From Thermoplasmata archaeon (lineage in GTDB: Archaea; Thermoplasmatota; DTKX01; JAHFTX01), in the NCBI GenBank assembly GCA_023265395.1, contig JAHFTX010000014.1, positions 1-57,729 of the forward strand: a stretch of 57,729 nucleotides of DNA. The letters run 5' to 3'. The notes below the pieces were generated by a model. The model did not search any database, was not told the DNA's origin, and was given only the letters and a program-made list of their open reading frames with translations. Each line of letters starts with the position of its first letter. Position 1 is the stretch's first letter. Shown one piece after another: positions 34,735-42,961 of the stretch. The position numbers and the translations under genes were made by a program.

Positions 34735-36252
34735 ATGTCGACACCGCCGCCGACCCCCAACGCCACCCTCGGCTGGGACCAACCCGTCTCGCTGCCCCCC
34801 GAACCCTATCGGATCAAGATGGTCGAGGCGATCCGGCTCCCCGACGCGCCGGCGCGCAGCGCCGCCCTCGCTGCCGCCGGCCTCAACCCCTTCCTGCTGC
34901 ATAGCGAGGACGTCTACGTCGACCTGCTCACCGACAGCGGGGTCGGGCCCATGAGCGATCGCCAATGGGCGGGCATGATGGTCGGGGACGAATCCTACGC
35001 CGGCGCACGAGGGGCGCGGGTGCTCGGGGCGACCATCACCGAGCTGCTGGGCTTCCGTCACTACCTGCCGACCCACCAGGGGCGTGGCGCCGAGAACGTC
35101 GTCGATGCGGCCCTGGTGTCCCCGGGGTCGTGCATCCCCGGCAACATGCACTTCGACACGACCCGGGCGCACATCCTCAACCGCGGGGGCGAGGCCGTCG
35201 ACTGCACCATCGACGAAGCCTACGCGCCCCAGCTGCTCCACCCCTTCAAGGGCAACGTGGACCTCGACAAGCTCCGCGCCGCGCTGCCCCAGCGCGGCGG
35301 CCACGCACCCAAGGGACCTGGGGTGGCCTACGTGCTGGTGACGGTCACCTGCAACAGCGCCGGCGGCCAGCCGGTCTCGCTGGAGAACCTGCGCGAGGTG
35401 TCGGAGCTCTGCCACCAGCGGGATGTGCCCCTGTTCTTGGACATCGCCCGGTTCGCCGAGAACGCCTACTTCATCCAGCGACGGGAGGAGGGGTGTCGCA
35501 GCTGGTCGCTGGAGCGGGTCATCGCGCAGATGATGGCCACGGCAGACGGTGTGTTGATGTCGGCGAAGAAGAACGCCCTGGTCAACATCGGGGGGTTCGT
35601 CGCCATGCGCGATAGCGACCTCTACGAGCGCCTCACACCCTTCTGCGTGCTCTACGAGGGCTTCGTCACCTACGGCGGGCTCGCCGGCCGCGAACTCGAG
35701 GCGATGGCCATCGGCTTGCGCGAGGGGGTGCGAGCGGAGCACCTCGCCCATCGCATCGGGCAGGTCCACCACCTCTGCGCGCTCCTCGACGCTGGGGGAA
35801 TCCCGCAGGTCAAGCCCTTCGGGGGCCACGGGGCCTTCGTCGACGCCGGTGCGCTCCTGCCCCACATCCGGGCAGAGCGGTTCCCCGGGCACGCCCTGGC
35901 CAACGAGCTCTACCTCGAGGGCGGGGTCCGCGGGGTCGAGATCGGGTCGTTGCTGGCCGGACGCCATCCGCGGACCTTGGAACAGAGCGTCGCGCCACTG
36001 GAGCTGCTGCGCTTGGCGGTGCCACCGCGGCTGTACACCCGCGACCATCTGGCGTGGGCGGCCGACGCCCTGGTGCGGGTGGGCAAGCGCGCGGCACGGC
36101 TGCGGGGCGTCGAGTTCGTCCGCGAGGCCCCGGTGCTGCGGCACTTCACCAGCACCTTCCGGTGGAGCGTTCCGCCCTCCGATGCCTCCGCGCTGCCCAT
36201 CGGTGGGCGGGCTCGCCGCCCTCGCGGCAGGGTGCGTCCTAGGGGACGATGA
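34735..36252 (+). CDS. tnaA: Tryptophanase (tyrosine phenol-lyase family)
   Basis: PLP beta-eliminating lyase splitting tryptophan into indole, pyruvate and ammonia. The 505 aa protein is clearly in the TnaA/Tpl family: PYRIKMVEAI, FLLHSEDVYVDLLTDSG, PTHQGRGAENV (112-122), NSAGGQPVSLENLR and RFAENAYFI. Lys279 in MSAKKNALV is the PLP lysine. Three residues that separate the enzymes favour tryptophanase: Asp141 (FDTT; Thr in tyrosine phenol-lyase), no Arg in VDAGALLPHI (Arg381 in the phenol-lyase) and His470 in LRHFT (Phe in the phenol-lyase). Some other stretches (SDRQWAGMM, LVNIGGF) look phenol-lyase-like. It follows the hemerythrin gene by 5 bases and its 3' end overlaps the convergent dehydrogenase gene by 14 bases. 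Confidence 0.9.
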   Translation: MSTPPPTPNATLGWDQPVSLPPEPYRIKMVEAIRLPDAPARSAALAAAGLNPFLLHSEDVYVDLLTDSGVGPMSDRQWAGMMVGDESYAGARGARVLGATITELLGFRHYLPTHQGRGAENVVDAALVSPGSCIPGNMHFDTTRAHILNRGGEAVDCTIDEAYAPQLLHPFKGNVDLDKLRAALPQRGGHAPKGPGVAYVLVTVTCNSAGGQPVSLENLREVSELCHQRDVPLFLDIARFAENAYFIQRREEGCRSWSLERVIAQMMATADGVLMSAKKNALVNIGGFVAMRDSDLYERLTPFCVLYEGFVTYGGLAGRELEAMAIGLREGVRAEHLAHRIGQVHHLCALLDAGGIPQVKPFGGHGAFVDAGALLPHIRAERFPGHALANELYLEGGVRGVEIGSLLAGRHPRTLEQSVAPLELLRLAVPPRLYTRDHLAWAADALVRVGKRAARLRGVEFVREAPVLRHFTSTFRWSVPPSDASALPIGGRARRPRGRVRPRGR

Positions 36253-37261
36253 CCGAGCGCAGACCCTGGTTGCCGCGCAGGTGGTCGAAGGCCGCCGCCA
36301 CCTGTTCGAGGGGGAAGCGGTCGGTCACCACCCTCTCGACGCTGACCTTGCCCTGCTGCACGAGCCGGAAGATCTTCGGGTAGTCGACCGGCCGAGCGCC
36401 GAGGGACCCGACGATCTCGAGCTCCTGGAACATCACCTTGTTGAGCGGCAGGCTGGCGTTCTCGGCGCTGTAGCCGACCATGCACACCCGTCCTCCGGGG
36501 CGCACCGCCCGCACCGCCATCTCGAAGGTGGCGGGCTTGCCGACCACCTCCAGCGCGACGTCGGCCCGCGTCCCGGCGAGGCGGGTGACCTCCTTGCCAA
36601 GGTCCGCGACGGCTGCAGGGTCGATCGCGAAGCTGGCGCCAAGGGTCAGGGCCAGCTCCCGCCGTCTGGGCTGCAGGTCGACGGCGACGACGGTGCCCCC
36701 GGCAGCGGCGGCGAACTGGACCGCGTTGCAGCCGACGCCGCCGACACCGATGACCACCACCAGCTCGCCCGGACGGACCTGGGCACGGTTGGTGACGGCA
36801 TGGAAGGGCGTGCTCATGGCGTCAGCGATGATGGCACCCTCGATGAGCGGGATACCCGGAGGCAGCAGGAGCAGGTCGCGGCTGCTGGAGCGCACGAACT
36901 GGGCGTAGCCGCCGTCGATGTGGTTCCCAAACATCCGCATGCGCGCACAGATGTTCTCACGGCCCGAGCGGCAGGGGTCGCAGCTGCCGCAGGTGAGCAC
37001 CGCAGGGAGGATCACCTTGCGGCCCAGCAAGGCAGGGTCGGCCTGGGGGCCGACCTGCGCGACGGTGCCGCTGATCTCGTGGCCGAGGATCAGCGGCGGG
37101 ACCTTGGCGGTCGGCACGCCGTGATCGAGGTAGTGCAGGTCGGTGTGGCACACCCCACAGGCGGCGACCTTGACGAGCGCGTCCTCCCCGCCGATGCTGG
37201 GGGTGGGCACCTCCTCCACCCGCAGTCCCTCCTTGGCACCGTAGAACACCGCAGCGCGCAT
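36239..37261 (-). CDS. had: 6-hydroxycyclohex-1-ene-1-carbonyl-CoA dehydrogenase (zinc alcohol dehydrogenase)
   Basis: Predicted to oxidise the 6-hydroxy compound to 6-oxocyclohex-1-ene-1-carbonyl-CoA with NAD+. A 340 aa zinc alcohol dehydrogenase: catalytic zinc site at CGVCHTD (35-41) and GHE (60-62); structural zinc Cys91, 94, 97 and 105 (CGSCDPCRSGRENIC); Rossmann loop VIGVGGVGCNAVQ. By sequence alone it could be any medium-chain dehydrogenase. The specific call rests on its place beside dch, oah and bcr genes. The ATG at 37261 has AAGGAGA upstream; an ATG at 37291 would add ten residues. It is the last gene of the operon. Confidence 0.75.
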   Translation of the reverse strand: MRAAVFYGAKEGLRVEEVPTPSIGGEDALVKVAACGVCHTDLHYLDHGVPTAKVPPLILGHEISGTVAQVGPQADPALLGRKVILPAVLTCGSCDPCRSGRENICARMRMFGNHIDGGYAQFVRSSSRDLLLLPPGIPLIEGAIIADAMSTPFHAVTNRAQVRPGELVVVIGVGGVGCNAVQFAAAAGGTVVAVDLQPRRRELALTLGASFAIDPAAVADLGKEVTRLAGTRADVALEVVGKPATFEMAVRAVRPGGRVCMVGYSAENASLPLNKVMFQELEIVGSLGARPVDYPKIFRLVQQGKVSVERVVTDRFPLEQVAAAFDHLRGNQGLRSVIVP

Positions 37262-37303
37262 CGTCCTCTCCTTCGTCGGGTCGTCGCTCATCCGGAAGCC
37301 CCC

Positions 37304-38080
37304 TCAGGGGTGGGGGTCGTGGGTCCAGGCTGGCGGTCGCTTCTGCAGGAAGGCCTGCAGCCCTTCGGTGGCGTCGGGTGTGGCCATCACCTGGTGCAGG
37401 TAGAGCGAGAGCGCCGCCGGCACACCCTCCTCGGGGTCGATGCCGCCGGTGCTGCGCAGCGCCTTCTTGGCCAATCGCAGCGCGCTGCGGGAGGTCCCGA
37501 CGAGCTCCTGCATCCGGCGCTGGACGCTCTGGTCGAACTCCGCCGCCGAGAAGGCCTCGGTGACGATCCCCCGGGCGATGCCCTCGGTGGCGTTCAGCGT
37601 GCGCCCGCTGAGCACCAGCTCCGCTGCGACGCGCGGCCCGAGCAGACGCGGGAACCGTGCCGCCGCCCAGGGCGGGATGACGGCGAGCCGGACCTCGGGG
37701 ACGCCCAGCGAGGCGGTGTCGGCGGCGTAGAGCAGGTCCGTGGCGAGGGCCAGCTCGAGGCCGCCGCCGAGGCAGGCGCCGTGCACGGCGGCGACCGTGG
37801 GGACCTCGATCCGCGCCAAGGCGCGGTGGACCTCGTCGAAGGCGTAGAGGACCTCCCGCATCGTCGGGGGCAGATGCTCTTGGACGTCGACGCCGGCGCT
37901 GAAGCAGCGGCCCTGCCCGCGCAGCAGGACCGCTCGCCACCGGGGATCCGCGGCGACCTCCTCCAGCCGCAGGCGCAGCTGGCGCAGCAGCGCGATGTTG
38001 AGCACGTTGACCGGTGGTCGGTTGAGGCAGAGCTCCACCCACCCCTCCTGGGGGACCACGACCACCTCGTCCGAGCTCAC
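37304..38080 (-). CDS. dch: Cyclohexa-1,5-diene-1-carbonyl-CoA hydratase
   Basis: Adds water to the dienoyl-CoA product of benzoyl-CoA reductase. A 258 aa crotonase-fold enzyme. The phrase FSAGVDVQEHLPPTMREVLYAF (about 60-81), with EHLP after SAGVDV, is characteristic of dienoyl-CoA hydratases of the benzoyl-CoA pathway, and ACLGGGLELAL supplies the oxyanion hole. The GTG start at 38080 overlaps the stop of the upstream dehydrogenase gene as GTGA. It is consistent in length with Dch of Thauera. A general enoyl-CoA hydratase is the alternative. Confidence 0.82.
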   Translation of the reverse strand: MSSDEVVVVPQEGWVELCLNRPPVNVLNIALLRQLRLRLEEVAADPRWRAVLLRGQGRCFSAGVDVQEHLPPTMREVLYAFDEVHRALARIEVPTVAAVHGACLGGGLELALATDLLYAADTASLGVPEVRLAVIPPWAAARFPRLLGPRVAAELVLSGRTLNATEGIARGIVTEAFSAAEFDQSVQRRMQELVGTSRSALRLAKKALRSTGGIDPEEGVPAALSLYLHQVMATPDATEGLQAFLQKRPPAWTHDPHP

Positions 38081-38811
38081 GCGCTCATGCCTCCGTCGAC
38101 GGGGACCACGGCGCCGCTGACATGGCGCGCCGCCGGCGAGAGGAGGAAGGCGATGACCTCGGCGACATCCTCGGGCTGCGCGAAGCGACCCAGCGGGGTC
38201 TCTGCCAGCAGCCGCTGGGCGGTCTCCTGCGGGATGTGCTCTGACAGCCCGGTGCGGGTGAATCCGGGCGCGACGGCGTTGACCCGCACGCCAAAGGCGC
38301 CCAGTTCCTTGGCTAGGGCCTTGGTCAACCCCACCACCCCCGCCTTGGCCGCCACGTAGTTGCTCAAGCCGCGGCGCGCCCGCAGCGCCAGCGTCGAGGC
38401 GACGTTGACGATTGCCCCACCACCGTGCGCCCGCAGGTGCGGCACCGCGGCACGGCTGTAGGCGAACACCCCCTTGAGGTCGACCCCCAGGACCTGGTCC
38501 CAGTCTTCCTCGGAGAGCTTCCAGACCATGCCATCGCGGTTGATCCCGGCGTTGTTGACCAGCCCGTCGAAGCGCCCCCCGTGCGCGGCGACCGTCTCGA
38601 GGACCTGCTCTGCGCGTGCAATGTTGGCGACATCGGCCTCGTGCAGCAACCCGCCCGTGCGATCGGTCACCTCTCGACCCTCCCCGCTGGAGCGGACGTC
38701 GACGATGTGGACGCAGTAGCCCTTGGTCCAGAGCAGCCGCGCGGTGGCCAGACCGATCCCCGAGCACCCCCCGGTGACCAGCGCCACGGGTCGATCCATC
38801 GCCGCCGGCAT
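38077..38811 (-). CDS. Short-chain dehydrogenase/reductase of the benzoyl-CoA operon
   Basis: A 244 aa NAD(P)-dependent SDR. TGGCSGIG (13-20) binds the cofactor, NNAGINRDG follows at 86-94, and the catalytic set is Ser139, Tyr152 and Lys156 (SNYVAAKAG). It ends GAVVPVDGGMSA. FabG-like sequence suggests a 3-hydroxyacyl substrate; in this setting it may oxidise 3-hydroxypimeloyl-CoA, the ring-opened product. This is inference from position. The ATG at 38811 begins ten bases after bcrD ends; 38799 is an alternative. It is coupled to dch by GTGA. Confidence 0.85.
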   Translation of the reverse strand: MPAAMDRPVALVTGGCSGIGLATARLLWTKGYCVHIVDVRSSGEGREVTDRTGGLLHEADVANIARAEQVLETVAAHGGRFDGLVNNAGINRDGMVWKLSEEDWDQVLGVDLKGVFAYSRAAVPHLRAHGGGAIVNVASTLALRARRGLSNYVAAKAGVVGLTKALAKELGAFGVRVNAVAPGFTRTGLSEHIPQETAQRLLAETPLGRFAQPEDVAEVIAFLLSPAARHVSGAVVPVDGGMSA

Positions 38812-38821
38812 CGTCGACCCC

Positions 38822-39697
38822 CTACCGCGATCCGATGGCGCAGCTGGCGGCGGGTGCCTCGAGCAGAGGAACCCCGGGCGCGCGCGGACCGCCGAGTGCG
38901 CCATCGCCCTCGCGGATGCGCTCGTGCCGCTGCTTGGCGAGCAGCGCCGCCCCGATGGCCGCAGCGAGCTCGCCGTTGGGGTGGACGTTGATGTGCTGGT
39001 CCAGCAGGGTGCGCAGGGCCTTGATCATGGCCTTGTTGTTGACCATGCCGCCCGTGAGCGTCAGCTCCGGCTCGGCCTTGACCTGCCGGAGCAGCATGAT
39101 CGAACGCTCCCCGATGCTCAGGTGCAGCCCCATCAGGATGTCCTCGATCCGGTGGCCAGCTGCCAGGTGGTTGATCACCTCGCTCTCCCCCAGCACCGCG
39201 CACACCGAGCTGATGGTCGTCGGCGCGGTCCCCTGCAGGGCGTGGTGGACCACGGTGTCGAGGTCCGTCTCGAGGGCCCGTGCGACCCGCTCGATGAAGC
39301 GTCCGGAGCCCGCCGCGCAGCGGTCGTTGAGCTTGAAGCGGGTGACCCGACCGCTCTCGTCGACGCGGATCCCCCGGGTCGTCTGGGCGCCCATGTCGAG
39401 GATCGAGCGGGTGTTGGGGAACAGGAAGGTCGCCCCCCGGCCGTTGCAGGTGATGTCGGTCACCTGCAGGTCCCGGTCGCGCAGCTGGGTACGGCCGAAG
39501 CCGGTGGCCACCAGGTAGTCGAGCTGCTCGCGCGCGATCCCCGCATCGCCCAGGAGGTGCTCGAGCACCTGCTCGCTCGCCTTGCTGGGCAGCGCACCGG
39601 TCTTGAGCTTGTCGCTGGTGACGATCCGCAGGCCGTCCTCGATCAGGACCCCCTTGACGGTGCCGGCGCCGACGTCGATGCCGCCGGTGATGGTCAC
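38822..39697 (-). CDS. bcrD: Benzoyl-CoA reductase ATPase subunit D-type
   Basis: A 291 aa ASKHA-fold ATPase that binds a shared [4Fe-4S] cluster and drives electrons into the reductase at ATP cost. The start MTITGGIDVGAGTVKGVLI holds the phosphate-binding loop. LDMGAQTTRGIRVD follows, and the bridging cysteines are Cys127 (NDRCAAGSGRF) and Cys166 (SSVCAVLG), the same positions as in the characterised 2-hydroxyacyl-CoA dehydratase activator. The GTG start overlaps the bcrA stop as GTGA. A 45-residue C-terminal tail is extra. Having two short ATPase subunits of similar size fits the Azoarcus (Bzd) type rather than the Thauera type. Confidence 0.88.
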   Translation of the reverse strand: MTITGGIDVGAGTVKGVLIEDGLRIVTSDKLKTGALPSKASEQVLEHLLGDAGIAREQLDYLVATGFGRTQLRDRDLQVTDITCNGRGATFLFPNTRSILDMGAQTTRGIRVDESGRVTRFKLNDRCAAGSGRFIERVARALETDLDTVVHHALQGTAPTTISSVCAVLGESEVINHLAAGHRIEDILMGLHLSIGERSIMLLRQVKAEPELTLTGGMVNNKAMIKALRTLLDQHINVHPNGELAAAIGAALLAKQRHERIREGDGALGGPRAPGVPLLEAPAASCAIGSR

Positions 39698-40506
39698 GTG
39701 CTCACCTGCACGCCAGGCGAGACGTGCTTCCCTTCGCTCCGCTCCAGCGCAAAGAGCGCCGCGCCGATCGCCCCCATGTGCTGGGAGAGCTCCGAGACGT
39801 TGAGGCTGGTCCCCAAGGCCTCCTCGATGGCGCGCTGCATCCCGACGTTCCTGCTGACGCCTCCGGTGAAGGTGACCTCCTCCTCGATGCCCACGCGCCG
39901 CAGCAGCGCCACCGAGCGCGACGCGATGGCCTTGTGCACACCACCGACGATGTCCTCGGTCGGGCGGCCACGGGCGGTGTGGGAGAGGATCTCGCTCTCG
40001 ACGAAGACCGTGCAGACGTTGGAGAGCTTGATGGGGGCGCGCGCGCGCAGCCCGGTGGTCCCGAGGTCCTCCAACGGGATGTCGAGGACCTGGGCGCTGG
40101 CGTCGAGGAACCGGCCCGTGCCAGCGGCACACTTGTCGTTCATGACGAACTCGAGCACCTCCCCACCCACGCCGATGCGGATGGCCTTGGTGTCCTGGCC
40201 GCCGATGTCCAGCAGGGTGCGCGTGTTGGGGAAGAGGAAGCTCGCCCCCTTGGCGTGGCAGGAGATCTCGGTGATCTGGGCGTGCCCGAAGGTGACCTTG
40301 TAGCGCCCGTATCCGGTGCCGATGATCATCGTCACGTCGTGGGGTTCGATCTCCGCTGCCGCCACGGCCCGGTCGAAGGCCCGCTGCCCCGCCAAGGTGA
40401 CGTCGGCCCCGGTCGCCAGCAGCGAGGTGCCCAGCAGGGCGCGGTTGACGTCGAGGATCGCGGCCTTGGTGGTCGTCGAGCCGACGTCGACACCGGCGTA
40501 GTACAT
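39694..40506 (-). CDS. bcrA: Benzoyl-CoA reductase ATPase subunit A-type
   Basis: A 270 aa partner ATPase of the above. Its phosphate-binding loop GVDVGSTTTKAAILD starts at residue 5, IGGQDTKAIRI is at 101-111, and cluster ligands are Cys126 (NDKCAAGTGRF) and Cys165 (SNVCTVF). It resembles HgdC/BzdQ-type activators. The ATG overlaps the stop of bcrB in TGATG, and its stop overlaps the bcrD GTG. Together with BcrD it probably forms a heterodimeric ATP-driven electron donor to BcrBC; the external electron donor, a ferredoxin, is not in this window. Confidence 0.9.
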   Translation of the reverse strand: MYYAGVDVGSTTTKAAILDVNRALLGTSLLATGADVTLAGQRAFDRAVAAAEIEPHDVTMIIGTGYGRYKVTFGHAQITEISCHAKGASFLFPNTRTLLDIGGQDTKAIRIGVGGEVLEFVMNDKCAAGTGRFLDASAQVLDIPLEDLGTTGLRARAPIKLSNVCTVFVESEILSHTARGRPTEDIVGGVHKAIASRSVALLRRVGIEEEVTFTGGVSRNVGMQRAIEEALGTSLNVSELSQHMGAIGAALFALERSEGKHVSPGVQVST

Positions 40507-41774
40507 CAGGGGCCACCCCCCGCACCGCCCCTGGCCAGCTTGCGGTGTTCGAGGCTCTCGAAGAAGGCGTCGATGCGGTTGCGCAGCTGCGCGTGGCTGA
40601 AGTAGCGTGGGTCGGCCAGGTCGCTCTCGACGAAGAGGGTCGGGACCTTCGCCTCGTGGTGGAAGTACTCCCGGAGGTCCGCCTGTCCGACCGAGAAGGA
40701 GCGACAGCTCTTCACGCTATGGATGACCAGGGCGTCGGCGTCGAAGTGGTCGATGTAGGAGCGGATGAGCGCCTGGCGCTTGGGGAGCGACCAGTTGCAG
40801 TAGGCGTGCAACATCCCCTCGGCCATGGAGCGGATGGGCCGGCTCGGGTCATGGCGGAACCCTTGGTCCCACAGCCCTCCGACCTTGGAGTAGGTCGACG
40901 CCACGCACACGACGCCCCAGGGCTTGAACAGCTCCCAGAAGCTGCGGAAGTGCGGCCATGGCGGCGGGCCCTCGACGACGACGCGTACCTTCTCCTGCGG
41001 GATGGGCCCGACCCCGTGGTCGATGCGCTCCTTGAGCTCCTTGAGGACCTCGTCGTAGTAGGTGACCGCCTCCTTGGTGCCGCGGAAGATGTTGATGTTG
41101 GCCATGAAGAAGACCGCTTCGAAGTAGGAGTCGAAGGGCGAGGGGTGGTGGGTGGCGAGGTCCAGCAGCTGGCTCCAGCGTTCCTCGGTCTGCGCGGCGT
41201 AGGCCAGGTCGGTCTTGAGACGTGCCATGTCCAGCGCCTGGCCGGTCTGCCTCTCCAGGAGCTCGATCAGCTCGTGGATCTGCGCCTCGACGTACTCGAT
41301 CTCCTCGGCGGGGATCTCGTCACCCTGGACATAGGGGACGTCTAGGACGAAGAGCGGGACCGCGAAGTGCTGCGCGAGCGCCTCCCACCACTTGAGGTAG
41401 GTCGCGCAGCCGCTGGCGTTGCACACGAGGAAGTCGGGCTTGGCAAGCCTCCCCTGCGGCGACTGGTAGTCGTTGAGCATCAGGCCGATGTCGTTCTTGA
41501 CGTATCCGCAGACGTCGGAGCTGTACCCGAAGTCCTCCGCGCGGATGATGTTGGGGCCCGCCGCCTTCTTGATGCCGCATTGCAGCGCGTTGATCTCGGG
41601 GAAGGCCAGCTCGTAGCCGAAGTTCCGGAGCAGTTCGTTGGGAGAGCCCCCGATGAAGACGTAGGCGATGGGCAGCTTCGTCTGCACAGCCTGTTCCTGG
41701 CGTGCGTACCAGGCGGTCATCATCTCCTTCTGCAGGCGAAGTCCCGCCCCTTGGTGCTGAAAGGTGGTCTGCAT
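40506..41774 (-). CDS. bcrB: Benzoyl-CoA reductase subunit B (2-hydroxyacyl-CoA dehydratase D fold)
   Basis: A 422 aa substrate- and cluster-binding subunit of the ring-reducing component. The region EDFGYSSDVCGYVKNDIGLM (about 80-99) with Cys89 is a hallmark of benzoyl-CoA reductase B/O subunits; other candidate ligands are Cys66, Cys118 and Cys123. FEAVFFMANINIFRGTKEA and SVKSCRSFSVGQADLREYF are further conserved blocks. It belongs to the 2-hydroxyacyl-CoA dehydratase family, so a dehydratase is the alternative, but its partners and neighbours favour the reductase. The ATG at 41774 lies 10 bases after the bcrC stop. Confidence 0.88.
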   Translation of the reverse strand: MQTTFQHQGAGLRLQKEMMTAWYARQEQAVQTKLPIAYVFIGGSPNELLRNFGYELAFPEINALQCGIKKAAGPNIIRAEDFGYSSDVCGYVKNDIGLMLNDYQSPQGRLAKPDFLVCNASGCATYLKWWEALAQHFAVPLFVLDVPYVQGDEIPAEEIEYVEAQIHELIELLERQTGQALDMARLKTDLAYAAQTEERWSQLLDLATHHPSPFDSYFEAVFFMANINIFRGTKEAVTYYDEVLKELKERIDHGVGPIPQEKVRVVVEGPPPWPHFRSFWELFKPWGVVCVASTYSKVGGLWDQGFRHDPSRPIRSMAEGMLHAYCNWSLPKRQALIRSYIDHFDADALVIHSVKSCRSFSVGQADLREYFHHEAKVPTLFVESDLADPRYFSHAQLRNRIDAFFESLEHRKLARGGAGGGP

Positions 41775-41784
41775 GTGATCGCTC

Positions 41785-42957
41785 CTAGGTGAAGAGGATG
41801 CTCTCGACGAACGTCTCCACCTGCATGCGCAGGTTCTCGAAGGTGGACTGCTTCTCCTCGAACTCCAGCGTCATGAACGGGATCTTCCCCTGGCGTTCGA
41901 GGGCGTTCTTGAACACGACGTAGTCATAGAGCGCCGGCTCGCAGAACTTGGCGTTGAGGAAGATCACCCCTTGGGCCGATGCGGCCTCGATCTGGCCGAA
42001 GAGGTAGTCCTCACGTTGCTGCGGAGGCGCGTGGCGCACCGATTGGGTGCCGCTCGCGAAGGTGTACCAGCGGGCGAGCGCCTCCAGCGGGTCGCCGCCC
42101 TGGGCCAGCTCGATGGGGGCGGATTCGGGTCGCAGCCCGCGGGCGAGGTCATCGCCGACGACGTAGCAGCCGCTCTCCTCGAGCAACTCCAGCAGTTCCA
42201 AGGGCGGCTGCTCGCAGAAGGCCCCCTCGACGATCACCCGGATGCCATCGCGCGGTCGCACCGTGCTGTGCTGGAGCCGTCCCAGCGCGTCTGCCAACAG
42301 CTGGTTGTGCTGGGCGAGGGTCATCTGGCTGCCCATGCGGCGCAGCAGGTAGAGCGCCGGGAGGGAGAGATTCCATGGCTCGCTGCGATGGGTCTGTTCC
42401 AGCTGCGCCTGCAGGAGGCGGTTGCGATTGCCCGCTGCGATCGCGACATGCAGGGGCTCGGTGCCGTGACCGTTGCCGGCGATCGTGGCGATCGTGCGGT
42501 GCGCGCGCCCGAACTCCTTGACCAGGTAGCGGAGGGTCGTCTCTCCGGGGGGGTGCATCGGCAGGTGCAGGAAGATGGTCTGCTGCTGCGGGAAGTTGCG
42601 GCACCACACCCCCGAGAGATTGCGTGCGACGTCGCAGATGTTGGTGAAGAACATGGCATCGAGCAGGTCGAGGTTGCCGATCAGCCCCAGCTCCAGCGTG
42701 GTGCGGGAGATCGAGCACACGAAGGACTGCATCCGGCTGTCGGCGAACATCAGTTCCACCTGCTGCCCGCCGCCGTGCAGCCCCAAGGGGAACGCCCCAG
42801 CACCCTCGATGAGCTCCCGCGGCGCGAAGACCGGGAAGTACCCGACCACCCTCCGCTGCGGGTCCTCCTCCTTCCACTGACGCACGCGGCTGAATCGCTT
42901 GTCCTCCAGCGCGATGCGGCAGTCGTCCAGGAGGGGCTTGAGGGGGCTCGCGCTCAG
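41785..42957 (-). CDS. bcrC: Benzoyl-CoA reductase subunit C, apparent CTG start
   Basis: The second catalytic subunit, with the C/N-subunit signature SRMQSFVCSISRTTLELG and FTNICDVARNLSGVWCR (Cys81 and Cys109 likely bind the cluster). From 42957 it is 390 aa, the usual length. The codon there is CTG, with GGGAGGG eight bases before it and directly after the stop of the upstream gene. No ATG, GTG or TTG lies at the right place in this frame. The only conventional in-frame start, a GTG at 43026, would lengthen it to 413 aa and overlap 65 bases of the upstream gene. CTG initiation is therefore my preferred reading but unproven. Confidence 0.82.
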   Translation of the reverse strand: MSASPLKPLLDDCRIALEDKRFSRVRQWKEEDPQRRVVGYFPVFAPRELIEGAGAFPLGLHGGGQQVELMFADSRMQSFVCSISRTTLELGLIGNLDLLDAMFFTNICDVARNLSGVWCRNFPQQQTIFLHLPMHPPGETTLRYLVKEFGRAHRTIATIAGNGHGTEPLHVAIAAGNRNRLLQAQLEQTHRSEPWNLSLPALYLLRRMGSQMTLAQHNQLLADALGRLQHSTVRPRDGIRVIVEGAFCEQPPLELLELLEESGCYVVGDDLARGLRPESAPIELAQGGDPLEALARWYTFASGTQSVRHAPPQQREDYLFGQIEAASAQGVIFLNAKFCEPALYDYVVFKNALERQGKIPFMTLEFEEKQSTFENLRMQVETFVESILFT

Positions 42958-42961
42958 GGGA

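Noticed and set aside
34735-36252. Tyrosine phenol-lyase as the enzyme identity
   Set aside because: Asp141, the lack of Arg in VDAGALL and His470 favour tryptophanase, although some other blocks look phenol-lyase-like.
38822-42957. 2-hydroxyacyl-CoA dehydratase instead of benzoyl-CoA reductase
   Set aside because: Two different ATPase subunits plus Dch, Oah and Had neighbours and the CDVARNLSG block favour benzoyl-CoA reductase; phylogeny would settle it.
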